Part shown: piece after piece, positions 10,448 to 17,039 of the stretch | Position numbering within the stretch: the first letter of the stretch is position 1 | Layout: every line of letters starts with the position of its first letter | Source of the DNA: Psychrobacter lutiphocae DSM 21542 | GTDB taxonomy: Bacteria; Pseudomonadota; Gammaproteobacteria; Pseudomonadales; Moraxellaceae | Assembly: GCF_000382145.1 (NCBI RefSeq) | Contig: NZ_KB907631.1 | Span: 28,471 to 92,470, forward strand | DNA: 64,000 bases | Direction: 5' to 3' | Position numbers and translations under genes: made by a program | The notes under the pieces: model-generated | Told to the model about the DNA's origin: nothing | Databases searched by the model: none | Seen by the model: only the letters and a program-made list of their open reading frames with translations

Positions 10448-10765
10448 ATCTAGTCACTTATCTTGCTAAAAACATGCTCACTAAAAATCTGTTAGCACTT
10501 ATCGTATTCGTACTTGTACTTGTATTGCTATTCTTATTTTGCTCATTTAAAAAACAACCTAGTTGTGATAATTAGTTGTCATAAAATGTCGCTATGATAA
10601 CGTTATTAGGCTTTTTTATCAGCAGTTATTTTGTCAGTGGTCTTTATATTTACCAACTATCAATTATCAAACTTTCTTTGTGAAACTTTCTTTATCAAAC
10701 TTAATCGATTATATTTGTCAATGATAGCCACTTGTATTCTCTTTTATTTTAACTTATGAGCATCA

Positions 10766-10820
10766 TTATAAAACAAGCTAGGAGCTATATAATTATAAAA
10801 CAAGCTAGGAGCTATATAAC
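10766..10820. repeat. Two tandem copies of a 27-bp unit
   Basis: TTATAAAACAAGCTAGGAGC plus CTATATAA occurs twice head-to-tail, the starts lying 27 bp apart (10766 and 10793). Looks like a recent slippage duplication in spacer DNA. Confidence 0.85.
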
Positions 10821-10853
10821 CTAATTAAATGCTGTATAACCCTATCAAATAAA

Positions 10854-10922
10854 CCTCACTCTCTACTCTGGCCATAGGCTGTGGCTTTAGCCCACATTGG
10901 ATTCTAATAGTTAGGAGTGGGG
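10854..10922 (+). repeat. Rep-2 element, short copy
   Basis: Begins CCTCACTCTC, contains CTGTGGCTTTAGCCCA, ends GGAGTGGGG. The same core and ends recur at 12412, 21312 and, in part, 30703. It is shorter than the 119-bp copies and so probably internally deleted. Confidence 0.75.
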
Positions 10923-10999
10923 ATAAACAATAAATAGTAAATAGTAAATAACAAATAGCATCAATAAAAATATAGATATAAACAATAGGAAGCCACCTT

Positions 11000-12328
11000 A
11001 TGGCATCACAATTTACCCTTTTTCGCAGTCGCCGTTTTACACCGATGTTTTTTACCCAGTTTTTAGGAGCGTTTAATGACAACTTCTTTAAACAGGCCTT
11101 ACTATTGGTGTTAACTTATAGCGCCGCCGCTAAGCTTGGCTGGTCTATCAGTTTACTTAACAACTTAGCTGCCATGTTGTTTATCCTCCCTTTTTTCTTA
11201 TTTTCTGCTTTGGCTGGACAGCTCGCGGACAAATACGAAAAATCGCGTCTTACTTGGTATATCAAGGTATTGGAGGTAATAATCATGATATTTGCCGCTA
11301 TCGGGCTTATTTTCGAGCTATATTGGTTATTGTTTTTGGCGTTATTTCTACTTGGCGCTCAATCTACCTTTTTTGGTCCTATTAAGTACGCCTATTTACC
11401 ACAAGCCATGCGTCAAGATGAGCTGGTCGGTGCTAATGGCTTGTTCCAAACAGGCACTTCGTTATCTATTTTAATAGGTATGATAGCCGCTGGCTTATTT
11501 ACCCAACTTGAAAACAATCTATATTGGGTGAGTGCTATGGCACTGCTGATAGCCTTGTTTGGCTTACTGGCAACCAAATTTATCCCAAAAATGCCTGCGG
11601 TTCAACCCGAACTAAAAATCAACTGGAATATCTTTAGTACCAGCCGAGATACGGTGAAATACTTATATTCATTACCCTTATTATTTTTTATTGTCATCGG
11701 CAATAGTTGGTTTTGGTTTTATGGTGCCACTTTTATTACCCAAACGCCAGAATTTAGTAAAGAAATTCTAAAAGGCAATGAGTCTGTGGTGATTTTTTTG
11801 CTAACTTTATTTTCTATTGGCGTGGCAACTGGCTCGTTGCTATGTAAAAGCTTAACAAAAAACAAAGTAAGTTTTAAATTACTACCTTTTGGCATTGCAG
11901 GTCTGAGTATCTTTGCCATTGACTTGTATTTTTCATTATCAGTATTTGACATCAGTAGCGACACTTTGTTAGGTGTGGCACAGCTGACCGCTATTGAAGA
12001 TAGTTGGCGGGTGTTTGCAGATTTGTTCTTATTAGGTTTCAGTGGTGGTATTTATATCGTGCCACTGTATGCCTCGATGCAAGCTTATTCACCTATTAGC
12101 CATCGTGCACGGGTGATTGGTGCCAATAATATTTTTAATGCCATTTTTATGGTGGCCTCAGCTATTTTTGCCATCTTAATCTTAGCTGTTTTGGACTTGT
12201 CTTTGCCACAGTTATTTTTGGTCACAGGTAGCATCAACTTATTATTCGGTATTCTGCTTTTTACCAAGTTAAAAAAGTATGCTGGTACAATGCAGATTGA
12301 AGATGATAGCTTTGCTAGATCTAGATAG
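11000..12328 (+). CDS. MFS transporter, LplT-like (probable lysophospholipid transporter)
   Basis: This 442-residue protein has about 12 hydrophobic segments and the N-terminal pattern FFTQFLGAFNDNFFKQ plus FFGPIKYAYLPQ, both typical of the LplT/Aas-associated MFS branch that flips lysophospholipids across the inner membrane. In enterobacteria LplT is coupled to Aas acyltransferase; here no acyltransferase domain is fused and none follows. It is a single gene: tamA diverges upstream and a mobile-element island begins downstream. LplT-like is the best family guess from motifs; the substrate is inferred. Confidence 0.75.
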   Translation: MASQFTLFRSRRFTPMFFTQFLGAFNDNFFKQALLLVLTYSAAAKLGWSISLLNNLAAMLFILPFFLFSALAGQLADKYEKSRLTWYIKVLEVIIMIFAAIGLIFELYWLLFLALFLLGAQSTFFGPIKYAYLPQAMRQDELVGANGLFQTGTSLSILIGMIAAGLFTQLENNLYWVSAMALLIALFGLLATKFIPKMPAVQPELKINWNIFSTSRDTVKYLYSLPLLFFIVIGNSWFWFYGATFITQTPEFSKEILKGNESVVIFLLTLFSIGVATGSLLCKSLTKNKVSFKLLPFGIAGLSIFAIDLYFSLSVFDISSDTLLGVAQLTAIEDSWRVFADLFLLGFSGGIYIVPLYASMQAYSPISHRARVIGANNIFNAIFMVASAIFAILILAVLDLSLPQLFLVTGSINLLFGILLFTKLKKYAGTMQIEDDSFARSR

Positions 12329-12411
12329 CCGATAATCCCAATTTAATGCTAATAACCCAATTTATGCTAATAAATAGTATTTAAGGAATGGAATGAAGAA
12401 TGCTAAGTAAA

Positions 12412-12530
12412 CCTCACTCTCAACTCTTAACAGGGCTTTTGCTTTAGCCCAACATTTGTCATAAAAATTTATTCTTTGGCTAGACTAAAATCACCAGCCT
12501 ATTTGGGATTGTAATAAGTTGAGAGTGGGG
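12412..12530 (+). repeat. Rep-2 element, full copy
   Basis: 119 bp with inverted ends CCTCACTCTCAACT / AGTTGAGAGTGGGG and a core close to GGCTTTTGCTTTAGCCCA. Same length as the copy at 21312-21430, whose core reads in the other orientation. Lies just before the accessory island; the rest of 12329-12618 shows no gene. Confidence 0.8.
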
Positions 12531-12618
12531 TTAAGTAATTAAGTTAGTATAGCGGTTGAATAGGTATAGTGATTGAATTGATGTGAAAATCAAAAGCGCT
12601 AAAAAATTAACGGTCAAT

Positions 12619-13375
12619 TGGCAGTTAGTAAGTTCTTCTGCGTACTTTCTACGCTCTAGCTTTGTTGCAACTGACCCCATTTTGAACTATGGCTCAATAT
12701 CAACTCCTTGGCTTTTGTAACTGCTGCTATCAATTAGATCTAAGCCATGCCCTGCTAGTTTTTCATTTGCGCCTGACTCCCACAATTGGCACACCTGTTT
12801 AACTTCATGGCTCATACGCTCAAGTCCAAGCTCACGTCTTTTTTTATCTGACAGTTCTGCTGTGCTTTTGTCTGTTAGTATTATTTCGTTATTCTCGTTT
12901 AGCTCGACTTGGCGTGTTGTTAGCATGATGTGCGCATGAAAATTACGAGGATCTGCCCCTCATTTATTTCTTTGTCGGCCGGTTTATGAATAGCACAATC
13001 TTTAATAACTCCGTATCTGTCAGCTAGCTCTTGGCTGAACTTATGAGCTAGTTCTTTTCGCTCTTTTTCTGATAGTTCATATGGCAAGTTAACTAACCAT
13101 TCACGAGCGACCGTTGCGTCTTTTCGGTTTTCTGCTTGCTCAGCTTTGTTCCAAAGCTCGCTCCTATTGATACTGATCTTTTTATCTTTTAAAGATGAGG
13201 GCAAAATAATATCAGCACTCATAACACCGTAGCGTTTTGAGTAATTATGAACTTTTCCGTATCGCTTATCTTCTAATTTTTCACCAGCACGATATGAAGC
13301 AGACGCAACCTCTGATTGCCCTTTACCTCTACTTATTGATTTTGAGCTGGCGATGAAAATGGCCATTTTGTACAA
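12619..13375 (-). pseudogene. mobA: MobA/MobL-family plasmid relaxase remnant
   Basis: MobA/MobL relaxases nick plasmid oriT to start conjugal mobilisation. The N-terminal part (MAIFIASSKSISRGKGQSEV, then ASASYRAGEKL) is the classic catalytic N-terminus. The frame is broken near 12947, where a G run is one base short; restoring it rejoins the reading to DPRNFHAHIMLTTRQ, which holds the metal-binding HxH motif. A second lesion is a TAG at 12687-12689 just after GVDIEP; reading through gives KMGSVATKLERRK, the usual continuation. Homology fades by about 12619. Two independent lesions and the missing C-terminus make this a decayed gene. The ATG at 13366 is the more likely original start. Confidence 0.88.
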
Positions 13376-13393
13376 ACTCCAATTTTTGCTTTA

Positions 13394-13417
13394 CCCCAAA
13401 CGACTTTTTGTTTGGGG
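13394..13417. other. Hairpin upstream of mobA, possible oriT or control element
   Basis: CCCCAAAC and GTTTGGGG form an 8-bp perfect stem with an 8-nt loop, followed by a G-rich run. It sits directly before mobA, where MOBQ-type plasmids have oriT and mob regulation. Confidence 0.5.
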
Positions 13418-13502
13418 AGGGGGTTGAGGGGGCTTGTCCCTCACGAGGTTTTGATTTGAAATTATGAGTAACGTAGTGGATTATAGTTTTAAGTCGAAAA
13501 CT

Positions 13503-13510
13503 CGCACTTA
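13503..13510 (-). other. Candidate oriT nic site
   Basis: On the minus strand this reads TAAGTGCG, the core of the R1162/RSF1010-type (MOBQ) nick region, in which cleavage follows the final G. It lies between divergent mobA and the mobC-like gene, the expected place. The bases after it (AGTTTTCG) differ from the R1162 CCCT, so this is a candidate only. Confidence 0.45.
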
Positions 13511-13577
13511 GTCAGTGGGACGCAGCCATCCGCCAATTAACTATATCATAAACTGTTGTTAGGTACTGGCGAAGTTG

Positions 13578-13598
13578 CTATAGTTGCAAGAACTATAG
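13578..13598 (+). promoter_or_regulatory. Inverted repeat, possible operator of the mobC-like gene
   Basis: CTATAGTT and AACTATAG form a perfect 8-bp inverted repeat around GCAAG, 24 bp before the ATG of the following gene. Position and symmetry suggest a repressor site; mob genes are often autoregulated. No binding protein is identified. Confidence 0.45.
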
Positions 13599-13621
13599 TT
13601 TTGGTAATTTAAGGAAGGGTT

Positions 13622-13891
13622 ATGAGCTTACTTGGTGGTAATGATTTAAAGGAACAGCAGAAGATTAATGATCTTGAGCTTAAAATAAATAAAGAAAAAC
13701 AGAAGCTAGATAAGAAGATAACACGGCAAAAAATTCTACTGGGTGCTTTCATGGTTGAGCTTCTAGAGACTGGTAAGGTTGTCGGATTAACTCAATATAC
13801 AGCCGACAATCTAGACATATTCTTAACTAGGCAGGGAGATAAGGATCTAATGAGTGAGCTTATTAATAGTTTGAAAGAGTCATGTCTCTAG
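13622..13891 (+). CDS. MobC/TraD-like mobilisation accessory protein, C-terminus probably cut
   Basis: The 89-residue protein has an AAGGAAGG ribosome site just before ATG 13622. It is a charged coiled-coil helix (residues 8-38) followed by TRQKILLGAFMVELLE, which resembles the (R/K)xxILLGA pattern of small TraD/MobC accessory proteins encoded opposite MobA. Divergent placement around the oriT-like region supports this. The last residues (LKESCL) read into the 696-bp duplicated block that starts at 13884, so the original C-terminus was probably replaced when that block inserted. Function is inferred from context and weak similarity. Confidence 0.6.
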   Translation: MSLLGGNDLKEQQKINDLELKINKEKQKLDKKITRQKILLGAFMVELLETGKVVGLTQYTADNLDIFLTRQGDKDLMSELINSLKESCL

Positions 13892-14416
13892 CCCATAACA
13901 TGGAGACAGATAGTCGAGCTCAATCATGATAAAAGTTGATATGTCTTTTGTATGTTCATACTTTCCTTGTAAATTTTCCACCCATATTAACGCGATGGCA
14001 TTATCCTTACACAAAATAATGGTCTTATCATTAACCTCTTGATTGGGTGTAAATGGTAAACCTGGATCTTGTAAGCTCTTAAACTGCTGTAAACTAATAG
14101 GTATCCACTCTTGACGTTCCATCTGTTGACCTAAACGTATAAGCTTATCTTCTGAATATTCAGAACTAGTATAGTAACTAAAAAAACTACTACTCCTAGA
14201 TGAAATAATAAAATCTGAGTCTTTATAACCCATAAACTCTGCAATATCTTTAGAAGTTTGTTCTAGCCAAGGCGTTTTACTTTTAAGCTCTGTTTCTATA
14301 TCATCAGGTCTTGGTGACGGTGAATTGCTTAAAGTTAGCATAAAACCAATAATTAAAATAACAATCGTAATGTTTATGAGCAGCGTTTTAAGGTTTAAAT
14401 CGCCTAAAATTTTCAT
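13880..14416 (-). CDS. Putative immunity protein, paralogue 2 (orphan)
   Basis: The 178-residue protein has a short basic N-terminus, one membrane segment at about residues 13-30 (LINITIVILIIGFMLTL) and a soluble remainder that would face the periplasm or lie at the membrane. It aligns without gaps to the protein at 16340-16876 (about 69% identical by my count; shared TPWLEQTSKD-like, YSEDKLI and SPCYGLET blocks). Upstream on the same strand lies only the last 45 codons of an effector-like gene, so this copy has lost its intact toxin. Immunity function is inferred from the partner arrangement at 16340-18037; I do not recognise a named family. Confidence 0.65.
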   Translation of the reverse strand: MKILGDLNLKTLLINITIVILIIGFMLTLSNSPSPRPDDIETELKSKTPWLEQTSKDIAEFMGYKDSDFIISSRSSSFFSYYTSSEYSEDKLIRLGQQMERQEWIPISLQQFKSLQDPGLPFTPNQEVNDKTIILCKDNAIALIWVENLQGKYEHTKDISTFIMIELDYLSPCYGLET

Positions 14417-14579
14417 TTTATCGTTGCCTTTTTTTTGTATTGACTACCACTCTATTTCAAACCCTTTATCATCATTGTAAATATATTCTTTTTTGTTACT
14501 GTCGTATTTAATATTGTGTTTTGATAAGTCTAATCTTTCCATATTAGTCGAGCCACTTGCAACACCAAAAACATTACTT
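13884..14579. repeat. 696-bp direct duplication, copy 1
   Basis: Matches 16344-17039 over exactly 696 bp without an indel. It covers an immunity-like gene and the 3' end of an effector gene. Copy 1 ends at the junction with IS256 sequence at 14580, and its other end falls one codon inside the immunity stop. In the effector-tail part (14417-14579) only four bases differ in 163; the immunity part is much more diverged. Confidence 0.9.
14444..14579 (-). pseudogene. 3' remnant of a PAAR-like effector gene
   Basis: The last 45 codons before TAG 14444-14446 read NVFGVASGSTNME, then a tail ending DDKGFEIEW, matching the C-terminus of the effector at 16904-18037 with two substitutions visible. Everything upstream of this tail is missing and replaced by an IS256 transposase fragment. 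It is the scar of a former effector that went with the immunity gene at 13880-14416. Confidence 0.85.
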
Positions 14580-14811
14580 CAATCTCACCTGTGTCACTGC
14601 GTACTGTCTTTTTGGTGTGACCGTTACGTTTGTTTGGCTTATCCGCCTTCTCATGCTTGGGGTAGCCAAGATGTTCTTCCATCTCGGCTTCTAATGCAGT
14701 GTTAATAAATGACTGCATGAGCTCTTTTTGAAATGCTTTGATGTCTTCAAAGCTTCCAACGTGTTTGGCCATTTGTTCGGCTAGTTTCTTTAGTTCTGTT
14801 TGTTTTGTCAT
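14580..14811 (-). mobile_element. IS256-family transposase N-terminal remnant
   Basis: The ORF begins at ATG 14811 after an AGGAG site. Residues 1-78 (LKKLAEQMAKHV, MQSFINTALEAEMEEHLGY, KRNGHTKKTV) are the conserved N-terminus of IS256-type (Transposase_mut) transposases. All catalytic DDE residues are gone: at 14579 the frame runs into the duplicated effector tail, giving an out-of-frame end of about 15 residues. Sequence upstream to about 14866 (GCAGTTACACAAAGTTTGGG) is probably the IS terminus. Confidence 0.88.
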
Positions 14812-14874
14812 TGCTTATTCTCCTTTACTATGGATTATAAGCAGTTACACAAAGTTTGGGAAATTCTCTAGTTT

Positions 14875-15270
14875 CTATTTCTCATCAGAATCGACATAAA
14901 TAATTTCGCTATATAATGGCTCTAACGGCTCAGAAATCTCCCAACCCATATACTGTTCAAAATCCTTAGCCATTGAGTGAATAATTCCCCATTCTTTGCT
15001 GTAAATGAAATTATTGTCATACCAATTATCTGTCAAATCTTCTCTCTGCATAAGAGTATATAAATAAGTATTTAGAGACTTAATTTTTATGAGCTGATCA
15101 GAGGATATAATAGATTTAATGTTAGATAGGTCTTCATCTACTACCCCTTCATACTGTTGTATTAACTCTAAAGGGATAGGATCTTCTACTGGAAGTAGAG
15201 TGTGTAAAAGTTTAGGTTCTAAGGCAAAAGCATTTATGATCCACTTTAGTTGTGTCAAATAGTAATTCAT
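14875..15270 (-). CDS. Putative immunity protein for the adjacent toxin domain
   Basis: The 131-residue acidic, soluble, mainly helical protein has no signal peptide or membrane segment. It starts 10 bp after the stop of the toxin-domain gene at 15281-15802 on the same strand, the usual toxin-immunity spacing. I do not recognise a named family. The acidic composition (many Glu/Asp, e.g. EGVVDEDLSN and the C-terminal VDSDEK) would suit binding to a basic toxin. It begins 8 bp beyond the IS256-type end. Function is inferred from context alone. Confidence 0.5.
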   Translation of the reverse strand: MNYYLTQLKWIINAFALEPKLLHTLLPVEDPIPLELIQQYEGVVDEDLSNIKSIISSDQLIKIKSLNTYLYTLMQREDLTDNWYDNNFIYSKEWGIIHSMAKDFEQYMGWEISEPLEPLYSEIIYVDSDEK

Positions 15271-15280
15271 TTTTGCTATC

Positions 15281-15802
15281 CTATTTATAAATAATGGTGG
15301 CTTTCTCGCCAGGAGTTGGTTTATAAGTAGCTTTATCTACAACCTTCACAATACCTCTATCAGAGGTTGATATTTTATAGTATGCCCCACCGTGTCTAGT
15401 ACTAGAAGGGCTTACTTGAATTTGTGTTATCTGCTTATGCCCTTGGATTTTAATAATTTGCGATTGATTACCTGAAACTTTACTTCCTTTTTCAACAACT
15501 GTATATCCAGCATCTCTAAATTCTTTTGCTATCGTATTTGCTGGTCTGTTCCAAATGGTTTTTGGGTTTTCTAAAATACGTGTTGCTGGAACTCTGAAAA
15601 GAGAGAATTTAGGAATCGCTCTGATTACCCCTTGAGTAGCTAAACTTCCAACTTTTCCAACAGGATAGCCCATAGTCAATATATCAAAAGCTATCATATC
15701 CCTTTCAGCAATCTTTTTAAGTCCTTCATAATATGCTTTTTCATCGCCCTTTACATCGATCCAAAGAGCATCTGCTTCTGCTTGGTAAATTAATTCGGAC
15801 AT
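15281..15802 (-). CDS. Polymorphic-toxin C-terminal domain lacking a delivery domain
   Basis: The 173-residue protein has a helical first third, then a compact basic domain from about residue 88 with the pattern IAKEFRDAGYTVVEKGSK, TQIQVSPSSTRHGGAYYKIS (126-145) and VVDKATYKPTPGEKATI. Its C-terminal position, the conserved Arg-His-Gly-Gly-x-Tyr-Tyr stretch and an immunity-sized gene directly downstream are typical of polymorphic toxin tips of secreted or contact-dependent toxins. There is no signal peptide, PAAR, Rhs or VgrG part. The ATG at 15802 abuts a relaxase fragment on the other strand, so the true N-terminus was probably lost at that junction. I cannot name the enzyme activity. Whether the stub is expressed is unknown; GGGGG directly before ATG is a poor ribosome site. 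Confidence 0.55.
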   Translation of the reverse strand: MSELIYQAEADALWIDVKGDEKAYYEGLKKIAERDMIAFDILTMGYPVGKVGSLATQGVIRAIPKFSLFRVPATRILENPKTIWNRPANTIAKEFRDAGYTVVEKGSKVSGNQSQIIKIQGHKQITQIQVSPSSTRHGGAYYKISTSDRGIVKVVDKATYKPTPGEKATIIYK

Positions 15803-16324
15803 CCCCCAAATCGTCGTGATTTAGAAGATGCACTTAAACGGCGGTTATTGCTTGAGTCTCAAAGAGGGGTAGTCACCAATCGTCAATCGCTTTTGACCAC
15901 GTTAAGGCGCTGGGGACTTAACGTCAATCGGAGTAATAGCGAAACCAGTGTGTCAGTGAAACACGATAACTTAAAGGACAAAAATGGTAGGGTTATGAGT
16001 GTGAGGCTTACGGGAGGTATGTTTGCTAAAAACTATAGGGGGATTGAGTTTAAACCATATATCCAACAGATTAATAGTAATACCTACTACAATGAGCCTA
16101 ATAAGATTCATCGCAGCCAACTAGATAAGATGAATTTAGATGAAGGGGTTAAAATTAAGGCCCAATATCATCAGGACCGATATAAGGAAGCTACTTTGCC
16201 TGAACCTTTGGAGATACAAAAAGTGAAGGTAGCTAATAGTGTTGAGGAAGCACCAGATCCTCAAGGAACAGTGAGTTTGGGAAATTCTCTAAGTCAGAAA
16301 TTAGGTACTAGTCTAGGGCGTTAG
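15803..16324 (+). pseudogene. Relaxase (mobilisation protein) internal/C-terminal fragment
   Basis: The open frame begins abruptly at about 15803 and reads PPNRRDLEDALKRRLL, VVTNRQSLLTTLRRWGLNVN, MSVRLTGGMFAKNYRG, then a degenerate C-terminus. The pattern of a helix pair, then 'NRxxLLxxLRxWGL', then a short strand with 'RLTGGxF' is that of the region after the catalytic domain in plasmid relaxases. No start codon, ribosome site or catalytic N-terminus is present, so this is a fragment and not a working gene. The TTG at 15848 is not a convincing start. It is on the strand opposite to the mobA remnant at 12619-13375, so the two are not one gene in place. Confidence 0.55.
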
Positions 16325-16339
16325 AAAATGATCGTCTCG

Positions 16340-16876
16340 TTAAGTCTCTAGCCCATAACAAGGAGACAGATAGTCATATTTTATAAAAATAGAGGTCGCT
16401 ACATTTTCTGTGTGTTTATACTTGCCTAGTAGGTTTTCTACCCATATTAATACAGTAGCATTGCCTTTGCATAAAATGATGGTCTTCTCATTGACCTCTT
16501 GACTGGTAGTAAAAGAGACACTTTGATTTTGTAAGTCATAAAACTGCTGTAAGCTAATAGGCTCCCATCCTTGGCTTTTTAAATGGTGACCCAAACTTAT
16601 TAGTTTGTCTTCTGAATATTCAGGACTGGTATAATAACTAACAAACTTATGACTCCTAGATGAAACAAAAACATTTGCATCTTCATAATCCATAAACTCA
16701 GCAACATCTTTAGAAGTTTGCTCTAACCAAGGCATTTTTTGCTCAAGCTCTGTTTCTATCCCATCAGGTCTTGGTGTCGGTGAATTACTAATAGTAAACA
16801 TAAAACCAATAATTAAAATGACAATCATACTGTTTATTAGCAGCGTTTTGAGGGTTAAACCTTCCAAAGTTTTCAT
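16340..16876 (-). CDS. Putative immunity protein, paralogue 1 (cognate to PAAR-like effector)
   Basis: The 178-residue protein has one membrane segment at about residues 13-30 (LINSMIVILIIGFMFTI) and a soluble domain with the blocks PWLEQTSKDVAEFM, YTSPEYSEDKLI, KTIILCKGN, LIWVENL and SPCYGLET. It starts 27 bp after the effector stop on the same strand. A membrane anchor with the bulk probably outside would suit protection against a toxin acting in the periplasm or inner membrane. It is about 69% identical to the protein at 13880-14416; the two use different stop codons (TAA here, TGA there) because the duplication breaks one codon before the end. No named family recognised. Confidence 0.65.
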   Translation of the reverse strand: MKTLEGLTLKTLLINSMIVILIIGFMFTISNSPTPRPDGIETELEQKMPWLEQTSKDVAEFMDYEDANVFVSSRSHKFVSYYTSPEYSEDKLISLGHHLKSQGWEPISLQQFYDLQNQSVSFTTSQEVNEKTIILCKGNATVLIWVENLLGKYKHTENVATSIFIKYDYLSPCYGLET

Positions 16877-17039
16877 TTTATCGTTGCCTTTTTTTTGTAT
16901 TGACTACCACTCTATTTCAAACCCTTTATCATCATTGTAAATATATTCTTTTTTGTTACTGTCGTATTTAATATTTTGTTTTGATAAGTCTAATTCTTCC
17001 ATATTAGTCGAGCCACTTGCAACACCGAAAACATTACTT
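16344..17039. repeat. 696-bp direct duplication, copy 2
   Basis: Partner of 13884-14579, offset by exactly 2460 bp. Here the block is intact in context: the effector gene continues through it and the immunity gene lies within it, so this is likely the ancestral arrangement. Confidence 0.9.

Larger units (their letters stand above)
10448..10999. other. Intergenic region, divergent tamA / MFS gene
   Basis: AT-rich 552-bp spacer. It contains a 27-bp tandem duplication (10766-10820) and a short Rep-2 copy (10854-10922), described separately. I see no convincing small gene; the minus-strand ORF running over the MFS start has no family features. Confidence 0.6.

Noticed and set aside
10825..11082. 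Minus-strand ORF across the MFS gene start
   Set aside because: Partly made of a Rep-2 copy and antisense to MFS codons; no coding features.
14493..14705. Plus-strand ORF over the IS256 remnant
   Set aside because: Antisense to recognised transposase and effector-tail sequence.
15848..16324. Plus-strand ORF with TTG start as an independent gene
   Set aside because: The open frame runs back to about 15803 without a start or ribosome site and reads as the interior of a relaxase; treated as a fragment.
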